Shown piece by piece: positions 1-6,604 of a stretch of 64,000 nt of DNA (positions are counted from its first letter, which is position 1; every line of letters begins with the position of its first letter). The DNA lies in contig DKDI01000045.1 in NCBI GenBank assembly GCA_002449305.1, positions 337-64,336 on the forward strand. Direction: 5' to 3'. The notes under the pieces were generated by a model, which was given only the letters and a program-made list of their open reading frames with translations, was not told where the DNA came from and searched no databases. Made by a program: the position numbers and the translations under genes. This DNA comes from Treponema sp. UBA6852 (GTDB taxonomy: Bacteria > Spirochaetota > Spirochaetia > Treponematales > Treponemataceae).

Positions 1-331
1 GCCTAAGGAGCTTTGAATGTATCTTTACCTCCGTCGGGGGAGAGCTGCATTCATCAAGCCGCGGCGCAAATCCTGTAACCTCGCCGGCAAAAACCTCATG
101 GACGTCATCCTTGTATCCAAGGTGTATTGAGACCTCGCTTCCTATGGCAAATGTGCCGTCGTTGCAAAAGTCCAAAGGTGAACTTCCGAACAAAATGCTC
201 GCAGTCCCGGCAAAGTCTAGCCTGTCATGTATATGGATTCTTTTCAGCGCGCCCTCGTAGCCTGTGTCAAGGCGCCTGCCGTCAACATAGGCTATCCAGA
301 CCGGCGTAAGTGTTCTGTTCTCTCCTGGCAT
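1..331 (-). CDS. Phage late-control D / VgrG-Pvc8-like baseplate protein, 5' part
   Basis: Reading the minus strand from an ATG at 331 gives an open frame of about 110 codons with no stop before the left edge, so only the N-terminal part is here. An AGAGGTG ribosome site precedes the ATG. The protein begins MPGENRTLTPVWIAYVDG and continues with segments such as IHDRLDFAGTASILF, GSEVSIHLGYKDDVHEVFAGEVTGF. This order (a defined deformation start, then a 'G-E-V-I-LGY-D...VF-GEVTG' stretch) is typical of gpD/VgrG-type spike-hub proteins of phage tails and of Pvc8/Afp8 of extracellular contractile injection systems. The segment is visibly richer in G+C than the neighbouring genes, consistent with a mobile origin (inference). 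Other tail genes would lie to the left, outside the window. Family call moderate, system type unknown. Confidence 0.6.
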   Translation of the reverse strand, partial: MPGENRTLTPVWIAYVDGRRLDTGYEGALKRIHIHDRLDFAGTASILFGSSPLDFCNDGTFAIGSEVSIHLGYKDDVHEVFAGEVTGFAPRLDECSSPPTEVKIHSKLLR

Positions 332-370
332 TTTGCAACACCTCTTGTTTTATCTTTTTATATACAATGA

Positions 371-399
371 ATTATACAATGGCTTGGCGATTTAGTTAA
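371..399 (-). promoter_or_regulatory. Possible sigma-70 promoter of the gpD-like gene
   Basis: On the minus strand TTAACT (399-394), a 17-bp spacer and TATAAT (376-371) precede the ATG at 331 by about 40 bases. The -10 is perfect and the -35 weak. Confidence 0.35.
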
Positions 400-415
400 T
401 AGCTAAAAAATAATC

Positions 416-444
416 TTGACCTTTTAGCTTTATATGCTTAGAAT
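416..444 (+). promoter_or_regulatory. Orphan sigma-70-like promoter in the 332-843 gap
   Basis: TTGACC (416-421), a 17-bp spacer and TAGAAT (439-444). No convincing gene follows until pstS at 844. The gap 332-843 otherwise holds AT-rich sequence and an inverted repeat CTTACGC/GCGTAAG at 631-659. A long pstS leader or a small RNA are both possible; nothing in the sequence decides. Confidence 0.25.
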
Positions 445-750
445 TTATGCATGATATTTGGAGTATTCGTGTTTTAAATATCAGTTTGAGTTTATATCCT
501 GCGCGCTCAATTCTAAACCTAACTAGACTTCAAAAAAAATCAAATTAGATTCACAATGTAATGCAACTAGATTATGGTGCTTAACACTTTAGTAATTGTA
601 TCTGATTTCTAAAGGTACAGGCTGCTATGCCTTACGCTACAGTTTATCTGGGGCGTAAGCACATCGCTCAGCATGGGTCGTTGCTGTTTTCTTTTTCTTT
701 CCGCTTATTCAATTTGCGCATTCAGCAACAAAATTCACTTCTATTAAAAA

Positions 751-778
751 TTAACACAATTCTAACAATTCAATAACC
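751..778 (+). promoter_or_regulatory. Pho-box-like hexamer array before pstS
   Basis: Three hexamers TTAACA (751-756), CTAACA (762-767) and ATAACC (773-778) lie exactly 11 bp apart, with 5-bp spacers. This is the geometry of PhoP/PhoB direct-repeat boxes, in particular the Bacillus TT(A/T/C)ACA repeats. A matching pair occurs before phoB. Likely the PhoB-P activator site of the pst operon (inference). Confidence 0.6.
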
Positions 779-843
779 TTCAAAAAACACAGCCTCTTTA
801 GATTTTTCATCGTAAAACAAAAAACCGAACGGAGGTTTGAACT

Positions 844-1722
844 ATGAAAAAGACTATGTATGCTGCGCTCAGCGCAATCACACTGGCAGTTTTAGGCGGA
901 ACATTATTTGCCGCTCCTAAAAAAGACAAAAACTTCGGAAAGAAAAGCGTTGTTCTTATAAGCCGCGAAGAAGGAAGCGGAACAAGAGGCGCATTTGTTG
1001 AGCTTTTCGGAATTGAAATGAAAAACGCGGAAGGCAAAAAAGTTGACTTCACTTCTGAAGAAGCCGACATTACAAACAGCACAGAAGTAATGCTCACTTC
1101 AGTTGCAGGAAACAAATACGCAATTGGCTATGTTTCTCTAGGCTCTCTGAACAAAACTGTAAAGGCTTTAAAAATTGAAGGAGTTTCTCCAAGCGTTTCA
1201 AGCATTAAAAACGGAACTTATAAAATTTCCCGCCCGTTCAACATCGTAACAAAAGAAACCGGACTTTCAGAAAACGCTTCTGATTTTATCCGCTTCATTC
1301 TTTCAAGCGACGGACAAGCAATTGTTGAAGCCAACGGCTACATCAGCGCAGCTCAAAATCCGGCTTATATTGCAACTGGCAAAAAAGGAAAAATCACTGT
1401 GGCTGGTTCTTCAAGCGTAACTCCTGTAATGGAAAAACTTGCTGAAGCCTACGAAAAACTGAACCCGGAAATCAAAATTGAAGTCCAGATGTCGGACAGC
1501 ACAACCGGCGTAAACAGTGCGCTCAACGGAGTCTGTGAAATCGGAATGGCAAGCCGTGAATTAAAAGATAGCGAAAAAGCAAAAGGCGCGCTTCAGACAA
1601 AAATTGCAATAGACGGAATCGCAGTAATCATCAACAAGGAAAACCCAACAGAAAGCGCATCGATTCAGTCAGTCAAAGACTTGTATATTGGAACAATTTC
1701 AAAATGGGGCGATGTAAAATAA
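844..1722 (+). CDS. pstS: Phosphate ABC transporter substrate-binding protein PstS, circularly permuted
   Basis: Periplasmic phosphate-binding protein of the high-affinity Pst importer, 292 aa, with a signal peptide at residues 1-24 and a GGAGG ribosome site. The phosphate-binding SREEGSGTRGAF motif is at residues 40-51, followed by the YAIGYVSLGSL block (92-102), SRPF (129-132) and the FILSSDGQAIV block (151-161). Only after these comes ITVAGSSSVTPVMEKLAEAY (184-203), then MASREL (235-240) and DGIAVII (257-263). In the usual short PstS proteins the ITVAGSTSV half comes first and the SREEGSGTR half second, so the halves are swapped here. The frame is intact, both halves are well conserved and the gene heads pstCAB-phoU, so function is likely kept. 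Protein identity is secure; the permutation is read directly from motif order. Confidence 0.93.
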   Translation: MKKTMYAALSAITLAVLGGTLFAAPKKDKNFGKKSVVLISREEGSGTRGAFVELFGIEMKNAEGKKVDFTSEEADITNSTEVMLTSVAGNKYAIGYVSLGSLNKTVKALKIEGVSPSVSSIKNGTYKISRPFNIVTKETGLSENASDFIRFILSSDGQAIVEANGYISAAQNPAYIATGKKGKITVAGSSSVTPVMEKLAEAYEKLNPEIKIEVQMSDSTTGVNSALNGVCEIGMASRELKDSEKAKGALQTKIAIDGIAVIINKENPTESASIQSVKDLYIGTISKWGDVK

Positions 1723-1742
1723 GTTCCACATCGTAAACAAAA

Positions 1743-1779
1743 ATTGCAGTGCAAATCCAGTTCGGACAAGCGCTGCAAT
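1743..1779 (+). other. Inverted repeat between pstS and pstC
   Basis: ATTGCAG (1743-1749) and CTGCAAT (1773-1779) can pair, and a near-duplicate of GCAAATCCAGTTC (GCAATCCAGTTC) overlaps it. A 3' stem after the binding-protein gene often stabilises that part of an operon transcript; here this is an inference. No T-tract follows, so it is not a simple terminator. Confidence 0.35.
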
Positions 1780-1804
1780 CCAGTTCTTTTAAAAGCAGTA
1801 AATT

Positions 1805-2656
1805 ATGAAAAACAAATATATAGAACAGACAATGCGATTCGTTTTTCTTGCGGCAGCGTGCGTTTCAATCGCGGCTACAATAACAATCTGCATTTTTCTG
1901 TTTGCAAACGGCGTTCCTGCCATGCTTAAAATCGGACTAAAGAATTTCATCTTTGGTTTAAAGTGGAAACCTTCCATAGACCTCTACGGAATTTTCCCGA
2001 TGATTGTAGGCTCAATTACGGTAACGCTCGGGGCATTAATTCTGGGAGTTCCGCTCGGGCTTTTTACAGCGGTTTTTCTTGCACGCTACTGTCCAAAGAA
2101 AATCTACAGCTTTTTTGAAAGCGGCGTAAAACTTTTGGCTGGCATTCCTTCTGTAGTCTACGGTTTCTTCGGCCTTACAGTTATAGTTCCTGCAATCAGA
2201 AATACGTTCGGCGGAAACGGAACTTCAATTCTTGCCGCTTCGATTGTCCTTGCGATAATGATTCTTCCAACAATAATAAGTGTAAGCGAATCTTCAATAC
2301 GGGCTGTTCCTTCGCTTTACTTTGAAGGTTCCCTCGCATTAGGAGCTTGCAAAGAACGAAGCATTTTTCTTGTTGAACTCAAAGCGGCAAAAAGCGGAAT
2401 CATGGCAGGAATAATTCTTGGAGTGGGACGCGCTGTTGGAGAAACAATGGCAGTCATCATGGTCGCAGGAAACCAGGCGATTCTTCCACGCAGCCTTGTA
2501 AAAGGAATCAGAACGCTTACAGCAAACATCGTTCTTGAAATGGGATACGCCGCGGACTTGCACAGAGACGCTCTCATTGCAACTTCTGTAATTCTGTTTA
2601 TTTTCATTTTGATTATAAACTTGTGCTTTTCACTCTTAAAAGAAAAGAAGGAGTAG
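1805..2656 (+). CDS. pstC: Phosphate ABC transporter permease PstC
   Basis: Inner-membrane permease of the Pst system, 283 aa, about six hydrophobic segments. The cytoplasmic coupling loop reads EGSLALGACKERSIF ahead of a GIILGVGRAVGETMAV segment, which is the binding-protein-dependent transport signature and the typical Pst GRAxGETMA motif. The start at 1805 begins with MKNKYIEQ and a hydrophobic stretch follows at about residue 10; the ribosome site is weak. Its stop TAG lies inside a GGAGTAGCAGATG string that is repeated 154 bp downstream as the ribosome site and start of pstA, so the two genes were originally only a few bases apart. Confidence 0.93.
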   Translation: MKNKYIEQTMRFVFLAAACVSIAATITICIFLFANGVPAMLKIGLKNFIFGLKWKPSIDLYGIFPMIVGSITVTLGALILGVPLGLFTAVFLARYCPKKIYSFFESGVKLLAGIPSVVYGFFGLTVIVPAIRNTFGGNGTSILAASIVLAIMILPTIISVSESSIRAVPSLYFEGSLALGACKERSIFLVELKAAKSGIMAGIILGVGRAVGETMAVIMVAGNQAILPRSLVKGIRTLTANIVLEMGYAADLHRDALIATSVILFIFILIINLCFSLLKEKKE

Positions 2657-2821
2657 CAGATGAAAACAGTCAAAAATGTCGTCAGTTTTCATCTTTTAAA
2701 GTTTGCGTTGCAAACTTTTTTATCAACTGCAATTTCTCACTACGTTGCGGAATTGCTTAAAAAGTCAAATCGAAAGTTGAAACTTTCTCATTGACTTTTT
2801 ATGGGAGTAGCAGATGAAAAC
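2650..2821 (+). repeat. Hairpin-rich insertion with 18-bp duplicated flanks between pstC and pstA
   Basis: The 18 bp GGAGTAGCAGATGAAAAC occurs exactly at 2650-2667 and 2804-2821. The sequence between them is a chain of inverted repeats: GATGAAAAC/GTTTTCATC, AAAGTTTGC/GCAAACTTT, GCAATT/AATTGC, and AAAAAGTCAA/TTGACTTTTT enclosing GAAAGTT/AACTTTC. The first flank carries a copy of the pstA ribosome site and start, which opens a short 44-codon frame from 2660. This looks like a small non-coding palindromic element that duplicated its target on insertion, or a tandem duplication filled with hairpins (inference). Confidence 0.6.
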
Positions 2822-3650
2822 TTCGCAAACATTTCAGTCAAAAGTTCTAAAGACGCTTGTGCTTGGAGCTGGAATTTTTACAATTGCAATTTCGTGCGGA
2901 ATCGTAATCTACATTCTTGCAAGAGGAATTCCAAATTTAAATTTGTCGCTTTTCAGTATAAAGTACACAAGCGAAAACAGCTCGCTTTTTCCGGCATTGA
3001 TAAACACGCTTTCGGCAACAGCAATAACGCTCGCAATAGCAGTGCCAATTGGAATTGGAGCCGCAATTTATTTAAGCGAATACGCATACCGCGGAAGCAA
3101 AATCGTAAAGGCAATCAGACTTGCAACAGAAACATTGTCTGGTATTCCTTCAATCGTGTACGGACTTTTCGGATTTTTGTTTTTTGTAACTTTCCTGCAC
3201 TGGGGATTTTCTTTGCTTGCCGGATGCTGCACGCTCGCGATTATGATTCTCCCGGTAATCGTTCGCACAACAGAAGAAGCCTTGCTTTCCGTAAACGACA
3301 GCTACCGAGAAGGAAGCTTCGGGCTTGGAGCCGGAAAACTCCGCACTGTATTTTGCATTGTTCTGCCTTCTGCAGTTCCCGGAATAATAGCTGGAATTGT
3401 ATTAGGCACAGGACGCATTGTTGGAGAAACAGCAGCTTTAATCTATACAGCAGGAACAGTCGCGCGGATTGCAGGCGGAATGCAAAGCGGAAGAACTCTC
3501 GCAGTCCACTTGTATGCGCTTTGGAGCGAAGGTCTTGCAACAGGACAGTCTTATGCAACGGCGGTAATTCTTCTTGCAATAGTTCTAATTTTGAACTGGC
3601 TAAGTTCTCTTCTTGAAAAAATAATCACAAGGAAAAACAAAAATGAATAA
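2814..3650 (+). CDS. pstA: Phosphate ABC transporter permease PstA
   Basis: Second inner-membrane permease of the Pst importer, 278 aa. About six membrane segments; the coupling loop YREGSFGLGAGKLRTVF leads into GIVLGTGRIVGETAAL, matching PstC's GRAVGETMAV region. GGAG lies 7 bases before the ATG at 2814. An earlier in-frame copy of this start exists in the duplicated flank at 2660 but is out of register with the gene. The last 8 bases overlap the start of pstB, implying translational coupling. Confidence 0.93.
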   Translation: MKTSQTFQSKVLKTLVLGAGIFTIAISCGIVIYILARGIPNLNLSLFSIKYTSENSSLFPALINTLSATAITLAIAVPIGIGAAIYLSEYAYRGSKIVKAIRLATETLSGIPSIVYGLFGFLFFVTFLHWGFSLLAGCCTLAIMILPVIVRTTEEALLSVNDSYREGSFGLGAGKLRTVFCIVLPSAVPGIIAGIVLGTGRIVGETAALIYTAGTVARIAGGMQSGRTLAVHLYALWSEGLATGQSYATAVILLAIVLILNWLSSLLEKIITRKNKNE

Positions 3651-4398
3651 AAGCAAAATATCAGTCCAAGACTTAAATTTATTCTATGGAAACTTTCAAG
3701 CTCTTTACGATGTAAATCTTGAAATTCCTGCAAACATGGTTACAGCGTTCATCGGACCAAGCGGCTGCGGAAAATCAACATTGCTAAAAACTTTCAACAG
3801 AATGAACGACCTTGTTGTAGGCTGCAGAACAGAAGGCAAAGTTTTAATAGACGGCGAAAATATTTTTGAAAACATAGACGTAAACCTGCTCAGAAAAAAA
3901 GTCGGAATGGTATTTCAAAAACCGAATCCGTTTCCAATGAGCATTTACGACAACATCGCTTACGGTCCGCGCACTCACGGAATCAAACGCAAAAGCGAGT
4001 TGGACAACATCGTTGAAAAAGCCCTTCAAGACGCGGCAATCTGGGACGAAGTAAAAGATAGGCTGAACAAAAGCGCGCTAGGACTTTCCGGCGGACAGCA
4101 GCAGCGCCTTTGCATTGCACGCGCTCTTGCAATAGAACCGGAAGTGCTTTTGATGGACGAGCCTACAAGCGCGCTAGATCCAATCAGCACAAGCAAAATA
4201 GAAGACACAATCGCTGAGTTAAAAAGCAAATACACAATTGTAATTGTAACCCACAACATGCAGCAGGCAACCCGCGTAAGCGACTTAACGGCATTCTTTC
4301 TGCTTGGAAAAGTGATTGAATACGGACAGACGGAACAAATATTCAGCGCGCCAAAAAACAAAAAAACGGAAGATTACATCACAGGAAGATTCGGCTGA
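3643..4398 (+). CDS. pstB: Phosphate ABC transporter ATP-binding protein PstB
   Basis: ATPase that powers phosphate import by PstCA, 251 aa, the usual family length. Walker A is GPSGCGKST, the ABC signature is LSGGQQQR, Walker B runs VLLMDEPTSALDP and the switch histidine is in IVTHNM. NRMNDLVVGCRTEGKVL and NPFPMSIYDNIAYGPR are characteristic of PstB. It overlaps pstA by 8 bases and is followed by phoU after 45 bases. Confidence 0.96.
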   Translation: MNKSKISVQDLNLFYGNFQALYDVNLEIPANMVTAFIGPSGCGKSTLLKTFNRMNDLVVGCRTEGKVLIDGENIFENIDVNLLRKKVGMVFQKPNPFPMSIYDNIAYGPRTHGIKRKSELDNIVEKALQDAAIWDEVKDRLNKSALGLSGGQQQRLCIARALAIEPEVLLMDEPTSALDPISTSKIEDTIAELKSKYTIVIVTHNMQQATRVSDLTAFFLLGKVIEYGQTEQIFSAPKNKKTEDYITGRFG

Positions 4399-4443
4399 TA
4401 TTTTTCAAAACAGAAAAGCAGAAATTTCTACAAGAGGAAAAAG

Positions 4444-5103
4444 ATGAGAAACAACTTTAACTTGCAGCTAAATGAACTGCACGAAGACTTAAAAAAAATG
4501 GGAACACTTTGCGAAGACTGCATAACGTTTGCAACCCAGTCGCTTCTACTTGGAGATACAGAACTTGGAGAGCGCGCAATTCAGGCGGAAAAACAGACAG
4601 ACATAATGGAAAAAGAAATTCAAAATCTTTGCATGAGAATTCTTTTGCAGCAGCAGCCGGTAGCAAGCGACCTTAGAACAATAAGCGCGGCAATCAAAGT
4701 AATCACCGACATGGAAAGAATCGGAGACCAAGGAAGCGATATTGCAGAACTCATAAAGAAAACGCAAATTCCATTCGAAGCCTTCAACTCTCACATCGCG
4801 GCAATGGCGGACTGCATAATTCGCATGGTAACAGGCAGCGTGGAAAGCTTTATCAAACAGGATGTGAAACTTGCCAAGCAAATTGCAGACCTTGATGACC
4901 AGGCGGACGATCTTTTTATACAAATCAAAAACGATATTCTGGACATGATGTCTGGAAAAACAAAGCACGACCGCGCATTCGGCGAAAAAGCTCTCAATAC
5001 ATTGATGATTGCAAAATATCTTGAGCGCATAGGAGACCACGCCGTAAACATAACTGAATGCACACAGATGGCAGTAGGACCCAAGAACGCGCAGCAGGAA
5101 TAA
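4444..5103 (+). CDS. phoU: Phosphate signalling regulator PhoU
   Basis: Cytoplasmic three-helix-repeat protein that connects the Pst transporter to the PhoR sensor and damps the Pho response; 219 aa. Two PhoU repeats are visible: one around LLQQQPVASDLRTISAAIKV with DMERIGDQ, and a second around LNTLMIAKYLERIGDHAVNI, the conserved E-R-I-G-D-(Q/H) metal-binding motifs. AGAGG precedes the ATG. It is the last gene of the pst operon and is followed by a strong terminator. Confidence 0.95.
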   Translation: MRNNFNLQLNELHEDLKKMGTLCEDCITFATQSLLLGDTELGERAIQAEKQTDIMEKEIQNLCMRILLQQQPVASDLRTISAAIKVITDMERIGDQGSDIAELIKKTQIPFEAFNSHIAAMADCIIRMVTGSVESFIKQDVKLAKQIADLDDQADDLFIQIKNDILDMMSGKTKHDRAFGEKALNTLMIAKYLERIGDHAVNITECTQMAVGPKNAQQE

Positions 5104-5136
5104 AAAGCAAAGCTGAACCATTTCAAGCCGCCAGAA

Positions 5137-5164
5137 AAATCCCCGGACAACCGGGGATTTTTTT
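5137..5164 (+). terminator. Rho-independent terminator of the pst-phoU operon
   Basis: Stem AAATCCCCGG / CCGGGGATTT with an ACAA loop followed by a run of T residues, 34 bases after the phoU stop. Confidence 0.9.
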
Positions 5165-5257
5165 ATGAAAAAACAGTAAGCGAAAATTCACCAAAAGTTT
5201 ATTTTAATCTAACAAAAATCAAACAGAAGAATTTTATTTTTTTGCCAACAAAGAAAT

Positions 5258-5321
5258 AAATCTGCAAAAGCAAAAACATTGCAGATTTCATCAAGCAAAT
5301 CTTTAAGATAGGAGTTATCTT
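5258..5321 (+). promoter_or_regulatory. Two 5'-leader hairpins before the porin, the second carrying the ribosome site in its loop
   Basis: AAATCTGCAA (5258-5267) and TTGCAGATTT (5279-5288) form a perfect 10-bp stem. Directly before the ATG, AAGATA (5305-5310) and TATCTT (5316-5321) pair around the five-base loop GGAGT, which is the Shine-Dalgarno site. The arrangement could protect the leader or gate translation; function is inferred. A very weak Pho-box-like series (CTAACA at 5209, CAAACA at 5220) lies upstream. Confidence 0.45.
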
Positions 5322-6437
5322 ATGAAAAAACTTTTGGCTGCATCCGTTGCAGGAATTCTTGTATGCGCATCAGTTTTCGCACAGAAAGTTTCGCTCACAA
5401 ACACATTCGGGGCAAATGACGACAACACAGGAAACGGAGACTTTCTTGAGTTCAACAGAAAAGTAAAAGACAACGGAGATTTGGACGACGGATTTGAAAA
5501 CGAAGAAGCCCACGTAGACAACAGGCTTCAGCTCGACTTTTCTTCTGAAAAACTTGACGGAAGAGTCCGCATGGAAACTTACGGACTTAAGCTCAACGGA
5601 AAAGAATCCACAACAAGACTCCGTGGCTTTGTTCGCTTTTCACCATTTGAACAGATTAAGCTTGCGCTCGGAAACGAATTCTTTACAAAAATTACAGCAG
5701 ACGCAGCTTACCTTGGAGCGGCAGACGACACGCCAAAATGGGGACGCATGGCAGAAAACGGATTTGCAGTTGTAGCTCTTCCAGTTGAAGGATTTAAGAT
5801 TTCCGGCGGAATAAGAGGAAACACAGAATACGACAACAACGACAAGTACCGCCTTGACTTCGGAGCGCAGTACGCAGCAAAAGACCTCGTAACTTTCGGA
5901 GCAACAGCAAAAAGCGTAACTAACGACGACCGCACATTCGGCTTGTTCGCTGGAATCAACAGCATCCAGAACATGATGCTCAACCTTGGCTTTGTATACA
6001 ACGCAAACGACACAGACTTCATTCCAGAAGAAACAAAATACGCACTCACATTCTCAGCAGGATACGAAATGAAGGACGCAGGATTTTCAATTTACGCTGA
6101 TGTTGTTTCAGGACTTTCAAGCAAGTACATTGACAAGGAATACAAAACAAGCGACTTGAAAAACGACAAAGGCGACAAGGGAATTCCGTTCCAGGCAAAG
6201 CTCCTTGCAAACTACGCACTTACAGAAGCCACAACACTTTCGCTTGCTGTAACAGAAGCCACAGTTATTGGATGGGACGATGCTTACACAACAACAGTTT
6301 ACCCTTACGCAACATTTGCGCTTCCACAGAACATGGGAGATCTGGACATGGGCGTAAGAATGGAACTTACAAGCGACGGACTTACAAAGTTCTCAATTCC
6401 TTTCAGCTGGAAATGCAAGTTCATAAATAAGAAATAA
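5322..6437 (+). CDS. Outer-membrane beta-barrel porin-like protein
   Basis: 371-aa protein with a clear signal peptide ending ...CASVFA-Q at about residue 20. The mature part is rich in alternating hydrophobic/polar strands with aromatic ends, for example VRMETYGLKL, FVRFSPFEQIKLALGNEF, YALTFSAGYEMKDAGFSIYADV and MGVRMELTSDGLTKFSIPFSW near the C-terminus, as expected of a spirochaete outer-membrane barrel. No enzyme motif is seen. Its place directly behind pst-phoU suggests a role as an anion or phosphate porin, but that is an inference. It has its own terminator. Confidence 0.65.
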   Translation: MKKLLAASVAGILVCASVFAQKVSLTNTFGANDDNTGNGDFLEFNRKVKDNGDLDDGFENEEAHVDNRLQLDFSSEKLDGRVRMETYGLKLNGKESTTRLRGFVRFSPFEQIKLALGNEFFTKITADAAYLGAADDTPKWGRMAENGFAVVALPVEGFKISGGIRGNTEYDNNDKYRLDFGAQYAAKDLVTFGATAKSVTNDDRTFGLFAGINSIQNMMLNLGFVYNANDTDFIPEETKYALTFSAGYEMKDAGFSIYADVVSGLSSKYIDKEYKTSDLKNDKGDKGIPFQAKLLANYALTEATTLSLAVTEATVIGWDDAYTTTVYPYATFALPQNMGDLDMGVRMELTSDGLTKFSIPFSWKCKFINKK

Positions 6438-6438
6438 C

Positions 6439-6466
6439 AGATTCCCTTGTCAAGCAAGGGAATGAC
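6439..6466 (+). repeat. REP-like palindrome
   Basis: AGATTCCCTTG TCAAGC AAGGGAATGAC: a palindromic unit of the REP-like family found in several intergenic regions of this window (7951-8285, 26673-26746, 30653-30749, 55230-55360). Confidence 0.6.
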
Positions 6467-6478
6467 AAAACAACCTGT

Positions 6479-6516
6479 CCGCATGGCTTGCCTCCTTTGC
6501 CATGCGGATTTTTTTT
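6479..6516 (+). terminator. Rho-independent terminator after the porin
   Basis: CCGCATGGC / GCCATGCGG stem with an 11-base loop followed by A and eight T residues. Confidence 0.88.
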
Positions 6517-6536
6517 CATTTTTTTTGCCGTTTAAG

Positions 6537-6564
6537 TTGTCATTTCAAATAAACTCATTATAAT
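6537..6564 (+). promoter_or_regulatory. Sigma-70 promoter of the C9 lipoprotein gene
   Basis: TTGTCA (6537-6542), a 16-bp spacer and a perfect TATAAT (6559-6564), about 40 bases before the ATG at 6605. Confidence 0.6.
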
Positions 6565-6604
6565 TATAGACATACAACAAAATTCTATTTTTTAAGGAAA
6601 CAAA

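Noticed and set aside
127..309. 60-codon plus-strand frame at the left edge
   Set aside because: It is antisense to the gpD-like gene, has no ribosome site and no family resemblance.
332..843. tRNA or other structured RNA in the gap before pstS
   Set aside because: No cloverleaf or other known RNA fold recognised; only one 7-bp inverted repeat at 631-659.
844..1722. PstS as a frameshifted or chimeric pseudogene
   Set aside because: One continuous frame with a signal peptide and both halves fully conserved.
2660..2794. 44-codon frame from the duplicated pstA start
   Set aside because: Consists of hairpin repeats and has no conserved features; kept only as a possible decoy start in the insertion.
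2801..3616. 271-codon plus-strand frame overlapping pstA
   Set aside because: Shadow of pstA in another frame; composition rich in R, N, S and F with no domain.
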